NCBI RefSeq assembly: GCF_017876625.1
Contig: NZ_JAGIOH010000001.1
Coordinates: 3,162,001 to 3,226,000, forward strand
DNA length: 64,000 nucleotides
Origin: Streptomyces syringium
Lineage (GTDB): Bacteria; Actinomycetota; Actinomycetes; Streptomycetales; Streptomycetaceae
Direction of reading: 5' to 3'
Both the position numbers and the translations under genes were made by a program. Positions within the stretch are counted from its first letter, which is position 1. Each line of letters opens with the position of its first letter. Below, in pieces: positions 60,245-64,000 of the stretch. Under the pieces are notes generated by a model. The model was not told the origin of the DNA, ran no database searches, and saw only the letters and a program-made list of their open reading frames with translations.

Positions 60245-63151
60245 CTACGGCTTGAGCGTCAGCGTGTCGTCCGTGGCTTCCTTCACGGCCGCCGCGCTGT
60301 ACGCCCAGGGGAGCAGCTCGCCCTTGGCCCACTTGTCGGTCTGGTCGTAGTAGTGGGCGTTGTAGGCGTGCCCGGAAGCACCGGTGAGGTTGATCCACCG
60401 GGACTTGTCGAGGTCACCGAGGTTGACGACCATCCGCATCGACGGGACCCAGATCACGTCGTAGCCGCCCGCCGCGTTCCAGCCGGCCGCGTTGACCGCG
60501 GCCTCGCCGCCGGCCAGGTTCCAGGGACCCCGGTTGAGCATCCAGCGGACGATGCCGGGGCCCTCCTTGCCGAGGGTCTGGTTCTTCAGGGTCAGCTGGT
60601 GCAGCCGGCCCCAGCTCCAGGAATTGACGTCCTTGCCGAGCTTGGAGGTCAGCTCCCAGCGGGCGTCCTTCATGGCGCGCTGGAGCAGCTCGTCACGGTT
60701 GCCGGCGCCACGGTTGGCGCGGGTGCCGCTGGTCTTCCACCAGTCGTCGTTCGGCTTGTCGAGAATGGTGCGGACGACCTCGAACCAGCGGTCGCCGCCG
60801 TCGGGCTGCGCGCTGTCCGGGTCGCGCTCGCCGCACTCCTGGACGAGCCGTGAGTTGCCGTCGAGGTCCTCCTGCGGCCCGGAGTCGTTGGCCGGGCGGA
60901 CCCGCAGGCACTGGCCCTTGACGCGCAGCTCCTTGGGGAGCTTGTTGCCGAAGGCGAGCTTGAGGGTGTTGCGCCACACCGCGTTGAAGTACGCGGCGGC
61001 GGCGGAGTCGGCCTCCTGGGTGTAGTCCCAGCCCTTCAGGAGATTCTGCGCCTCGCGGACGTACTTCGTCTCGCGTTCGTTGGAACCCTTGACGTCGATC
61101 TTGAGCAGGTAGGGCGTCAGCAGCTTGGCGATCTCGCTGTGGTTGTCCATCTGCATCTTCTGCATGTCATCCGTCGAGATCTTCCCCCCGTCCTTGATCT
61201 TCGACTGGATGAGGTCGTTGATCCGCTGGCTGCGGGCGCCGTAGCCCCAGTCGCCGGTGAGCGGGTAGGGGTACTTCTTGTCGGCGACCGCCTGGTTGGC
61301 GGTGACGATGTAGCCGCGCTTGGGGTTGAAGTCCCAGGGCAGCTCGCCCTGCGGGATCCAGCCGGTCCAGCGGTAGGCGGGGTCCCAGCCGGGTGCGGGG
61401 TAGCGCCCGTCGGGCACGACGGCCTTGGCGTCGGCGTTCGCCCCGGTGCTTCCGTCGGCGTTCGTCCCGTTGTTGCCGGTGCCGTTGCTGCCGGTGCCGT
61501 TGTTCGCGCCGGTGGCCGGGTCGGGCTTGCCGTCGCCCTTGGCGGCGGCCTTGCCGCGGACCGGGATCCGGCCCGGGGCCTGGTAGCCGATGTTGCCCTT
61601 GGTGTCGGCGTAGATCAGGTTCTGCGAGGGGACCTCGAAGTCGGCGGCGGCCTTGCGGAAGGACTTCCAGTCCGTGGCCGCGTTGATCCCGAAGACGGCG
61701 TCCATGGTCTTGCCGGCGTCGAGGGCCGTCCAGCGCAGCGCGATCGCGTAGCCGTCGGCGCGGTCGGGAGCGGGGTCCTTGACCGGGGCGCTCTCACCGA
61801 CCTTGACCAGCTCGTCGTTGCGGTCGGAGACGATCGGGCCGTTGTTGGTGGAGCGGACGGTGAAGTCCCGCGACTTGCCGCCCGCGACCTTGATGGTCTC
61901 CTTGCGGGTGGTGAAGGGGACCTGCTTGCCGTCGTAGAGGTAGCTGTTGGCGGTGACCTTCTCCAGGTACAGGTCGGAGACGTCCGCGCCGAGGTTGGTC
62001 ATGCCCCAGGCGATGTCCTGGTTGTGGCCGATGACGACGCCCGGCAGACCGGAGAAGGTGTAGCCGGCCACGTCGAACGGGCACGAGGGTCCGACCTTGG
62101 TGCAGTGCAGGCCCATCTGGTACCAGAGCGAGGGCATCTGCGGCGCGAGGTGCGGGTCGTTGGCGAGCAGCGGCTTGCCGGTGGTCGTGTACTGGCCGGA
62201 GACCACCCACGAGTTCGAGCCGATGCCGTTGCCGCTCGGGCCGAGCAGCGCAGGGATCTTGTCGAGGGTGTTGGACAGCGAGGTCAGCCCGGTGCGCAAG
62301 CCCCCGGCGGCGGCACCCGAGCCGACGGGCGTCCGGCCCGCGCCGCTCTGCGGGGTGGCCGGGGTGCCCTTGGGGTCGAACTGCTTGGTGGCGGGGTCGA
62401 CGGCGCCGCCCTCGACGATCGGCTTGTTCCGGTTGTACGGATAGGCCGGGTACAGCTGTTCGATCTGCTTCGGGCTCAGCCGCGTCGCCGCGAGCGAGCG
62501 GTCGATCTCGTCCTCCATGTTGCCGCGGAGGTCCCAGGCCATGGCCTTGAGCCAGGCCACCGAGTCGACCGGGGTCCACTTCTCGGGCCGGTAGTCGTTC
62601 TCGAACTCCAGGGCCGCGTACTCGACGGACAGCGACTTGCCCTTGCGGTCCTTGAGGTAGGCGTTGACACCGTCGGAGTAGGCCTGGAGGTATTTCTTGG
62701 CGGTCGCCGAGAGCTTGGTGTCGTACTCCTCCTGCGCGACCTTCCGCCAGCCCATGGTCCGCAGGAAGGCGTCGGTCTCCACCTGCCCGGAGCCGAACAT
62801 CTCGGAGAGGCGGCCCGCGGTCAGATGCCGGCGGACGTCCATCTCCCAGAACCGGTCCTGCGCCTGCACGAAGCCCTGGGCGCGGAAGAGGTCCTCGGCG
62901 TTGTCCGCGTAGACCTGCGGGATGCCGTTCCCGTCGCGCTGGACCTTCACGTCCGCGGACAGGCCCTTGAGCTGCAGGGTGCCGTTCGTCTCCGGGAAGG
63001 AGGCGCGGACGGTACTGACGCTCCAGTACGCGCCGAAGCCGACGCCCGCCACGATCAGCAGCACGAGAGTGATCACGAGCAGCCGGGCGCGTCGGCCTTT
63101 CTTCTTACCGGACTTCTTCTTGCCGGAAGGGCCGGTCTTGTTGGCGGGCAT
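60245..63151 (-). CDS. Penicillin-acylase-family Ntn hydrolase (large)
   Basis: 968 residues. A Lys-rich cytoplasmic start, a single anchor (RLLVITLVLLIVAGVGFGAY) and an outward Ntn-hydrolase of the penicillin G acylase/AHL acylase family. The processing-site Ser is in GNGIGSNSWVVSG, followed by LLANDPHLAPQMPSLWYQM and GVVIGHNQDIAWGMTNLG. Near residues 531-575 a Gly/Asn/Thr/Ala low-complexity insert (NNGTGSNGTGNNGTNADGST) interrupts the beta chain. The substrate may be an N-acyl homoserine lactone, lipopeptide or beta-lactam side chain. The ATG at 63151 follows AAGGACAGCG. Confidence 0.92.
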   Translation of the reverse strand: MPANKTGPSGKKKSGKKKGRRARLLVITLVLLIVAGVGFGAYWSVSTVRASFPETNGTLQLKGLSADVKVQRDGNGIPQVYADNAEDLFRAQGFVQAQDRFWEMDVRRHLTAGRLSEMFGSGQVETDAFLRTMGWRKVAQEEYDTKLSATAKKYLQAYSDGVNAYLKDRKGKSLSVEYAALEFENDYRPEKWTPVDSVAWLKAMAWDLRGNMEDEIDRSLAATRLSPKQIEQLYPAYPYNRNKPIVEGGAVDPATKQFDPKGTPATPQSGAGRTPVGSGAAAGGLRTGLTSLSNTLDKIPALLGPSGNGIGSNSWVVSGQYTTTGKPLLANDPHLAPQMPSLWYQMGLHCTKVGPSCPFDVAGYTFSGLPGVVIGHNQDIAWGMTNLGADVSDLYLEKVTANSYLYDGKQVPFTTRKETIKVAGGKSRDFTVRSTNNGPIVSDRNDELVKVGESAPVKDPAPDRADGYAIALRWTALDAGKTMDAVFGINAATDWKSFRKAAADFEVPSQNLIYADTKGNIGYQAPGRIPVRGKAAAKGDGKPDPATGANNGTGSNGTGNNGTNADGSTGANADAKAVVPDGRYPAPGWDPAYRWTGWIPQGELPWDFNPKRGYIVTANQAVADKKYPYPLTGDWGYGARSQRINDLIQSKIKDGGKISTDDMQKMQMDNHSEIAKLLTPYLLKIDVKGSNERETKYVREAQNLLKGWDYTQEADSAAAAYFNAVWRNTLKLAFGNKLPKELRVKGQCLRVRPANDSGPQEDLDGNSRLVQECGERDPDSAQPDGGDRWFEVVRTILDKPNDDWWKTSGTRANRGAGNRDELLQRAMKDARWELTSKLGKDVNSWSWGRLHQLTLKNQTLGKEGPGIVRWMLNRGPWNLAGGEAAVNAAGWNAAGGYDVIWVPSMRMVVNLGDLDKSRWINLTGASGHAYNAHYYDQTDKWAKGELLPWAYSAAAVKEATDDTLTLKP

Positions 63152-63422
63152 CGCTGTCCTTAGAGGGGCAGGGTGGTCCTGGGGTGCTGGAGCAACCATA
63201 GGCGCAGGGCACCGGACGACCGGACGCGGTGTCACCACCAGCCCCCTGAAACGGTCGCGGACCCCTCGCCGCACCCCCGCCGGAGGGTCACGGCGCGGTC
63301 ACCGCCGTCACGAGTTCGCGTCAAGAAGTCGTAAAAGATTAGATTAGGAAATGAAGTTCTGATCGGACGGCAGAACGTTCCGGTCGATAGTGCATGAAAG
63401 ACCTCGTGAAGGGACCTGGCCC
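63152..63422. other. Gap of 271 bp between acylase and antiporter starts
   Basis: No gene is supported. 63325-63355 is AT-rich (AAAAGATTAGATTAGG) in a GC-rich neighbourhood and may hold the antiporter promoter. No riboswitch fold is clear. Confidence 0.4.
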
Positions 63423-64000
63423 CTGACTGTCCACCACCTCAACGAACTCCTGCTGATCTGCTCGCTCGTCCTGCTCATCGCGGTGGCGGCAGTCCGGATC
63501 TCCTCCCGCAGCGGGCTCCCCAGCCTGCTCATCTACCTCGGCATAGGCGTCGCGATAGGCCAGGACGGCATCGGCGTCTCCTTCAACGATGTCGGTCTGA
63601 CCCAGATCATCGGTTACGCCGCACTTGTGGTGATCCTCGCCGAGGGCGGTCTCGGCACGAAGTGGCACGAGATCAAACCGGCGCTGCCCGCCGCGGCGGC
63701 GCTCTCCACCGTGGGCGTAGCGCTGAGCGTGGGCGTCACCGCGGCGGCCGCGCACTATCTGGCGGGCGTCGACTGGCGGCAGGCCCTGATCATCGGCGCG
63801 GTGGTCTCCTCCACGGACGCCGCGGCGGTCTTCTCCGTGCTGCGCAACGTTCCGCTCCCGTCCCGGCTCACGGGTGTCCTGGAGGCCGAGTCCGGCTTCA
63901 ACGACGCCCCGGTCGTCATCCTCGTCGTCGCCTTCTCGGCCGCCGGCCCGGTCGAGCACTGGTACCTGCTCATCGGCGAGATCGCCCTGGAACTCGCGAT
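63423..64000 (+). CDS. Cation/proton antiporter (NhaP/CvrA type), partial
   Basis: About 193 residues visible, leaving the window at the right edge. The peptide LTVHHLNELLLICSLVLLIA, then VRISSRSGLPSLLIYLGIGV, begins an antiporter. ASTDAAAVF-type SSTDAAAVFSVLRN (the acidic ion-binding pair) and LEAESGFNDAPVVILV are the CPA1/NhaP hallmarks. The start is probably CTG at 63423, with GAAGGGA upstream; a GTG at 63390 in the same frame has a weaker site. K+ or Na+ specificity and any RCK domain lie beyond the edge. Confidence 0.85.
   Translation, partial: MTVHHLNELLLICSLVLLIAVAAVRISSRSGLPSLLIYLGIGVAIGQDGIGVSFNDVGLTQIIGYAALVVILAEGGLGTKWHEIKPALPAAAALSTVGVALSVGVTAAAAHYLAGVDWRQALIIGAVVSSTDAAAVFSVLRNVPLPSRLTGVLEAESGFNDAPVVILVVAFSAAGPVEHWYLLIGEIALELA

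Overview
The window is chromosomal DNA of a high-GC actinomycete, almost certainly a Streptomyces. The evidence is very high G+C with third-position GC bias, frequent GTG/TTG starts, and Streptomyces housekeeping neighbours: tam/tamR, the galTEK operon, ispE-ksgA-rpfB-tatD, a protein O-mannosyltransferase next to rsmI, and a galU-glp-moaC-mog-rimJ-glpR run. The gene order resembles the S. coelicolor core region around tam, gal, rpfB and pmt as I remember it. I see no phage, insertion sequence, CRISPR array or biosynthetic cluster.

Layout. 1-2.4 kb: tail of a TetR-like regulator, tam and tamR facing each other across a perfect 18-bp palindrome, and a NarL-type response regulator. 2.9-6.1 kb: galT-galE-galK (minus strand), preceded by four tandem 32-bp repeats. 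6.4-11.2 kb: a degenerate response regulator, a membrane-anchored beta-propeller protein and an ABC-F ATPase. 11.3-17.8 kb: a minus-strand run of a zinc-ribbon protein, tatD, rpfB, ksgA, ispE and an acyltransferase. 18-25.7 kb: rsmI divergent from pmt, a class B penicillin-binding protein, an EamA permease, an SDR and a serine hydrolase. 25.8-28.6 kb: a cobalt/nickel ECF transporter (cbiMN-cbiQ-cbiO) with a metal-box-like promoter. 28.7-35.3 kb: a drug exporter with a C-terminal winged-helix-like extension, a MarP-like protease, an MMPL transporter and its probable TetR regulator. 35.5-39 kb: a tricorn protease homologue and a small charged protein. 39-44 kb: a Baeyer-Villiger monooxygenase/SDR operon facing a MerR gene, a second MerR gene and a decayed XRE regulator. 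44.2-54.1 kb: xthA, a GNAT, a DUF1269-like protein, an orphan histidine kinase with a lipoprotein, a secreted GH89 alpha-N-acetylglucosaminidase behind a DasR-like site, a GlxA/DJ-1 pair, an erythromycin-esterase-like secreted protein and tRNA-Ala(CGC). 54.2-60.1 kb: the galU-glp-moaC-mog-rimJ-glpR run, facing 5-formyl-THF cyclo-ligase. 60.2-64 kb: a large penicillin-acylase-family protein and the start of a cation/proton antiporter.

Second looks. A dispersed intergenic repeat family, with a 22-bp core usually joined to a GCGCCC/GGGCGC hairpin, occurs at six loci. It forms a 50-bp perfect palindrome at one convergent gene pair and a 4x tandem array before galT. Two genes (rimJ and the antiporter) appear to start at CTG. 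One response regulator has lost its phospho-acceptor Asp. The GH89 enzyme carries Asp at the nucleophile position. The gephyrin-like Glp and its membrane receptor GlpR are encoded in the same run. None of these could be tested by database search here.
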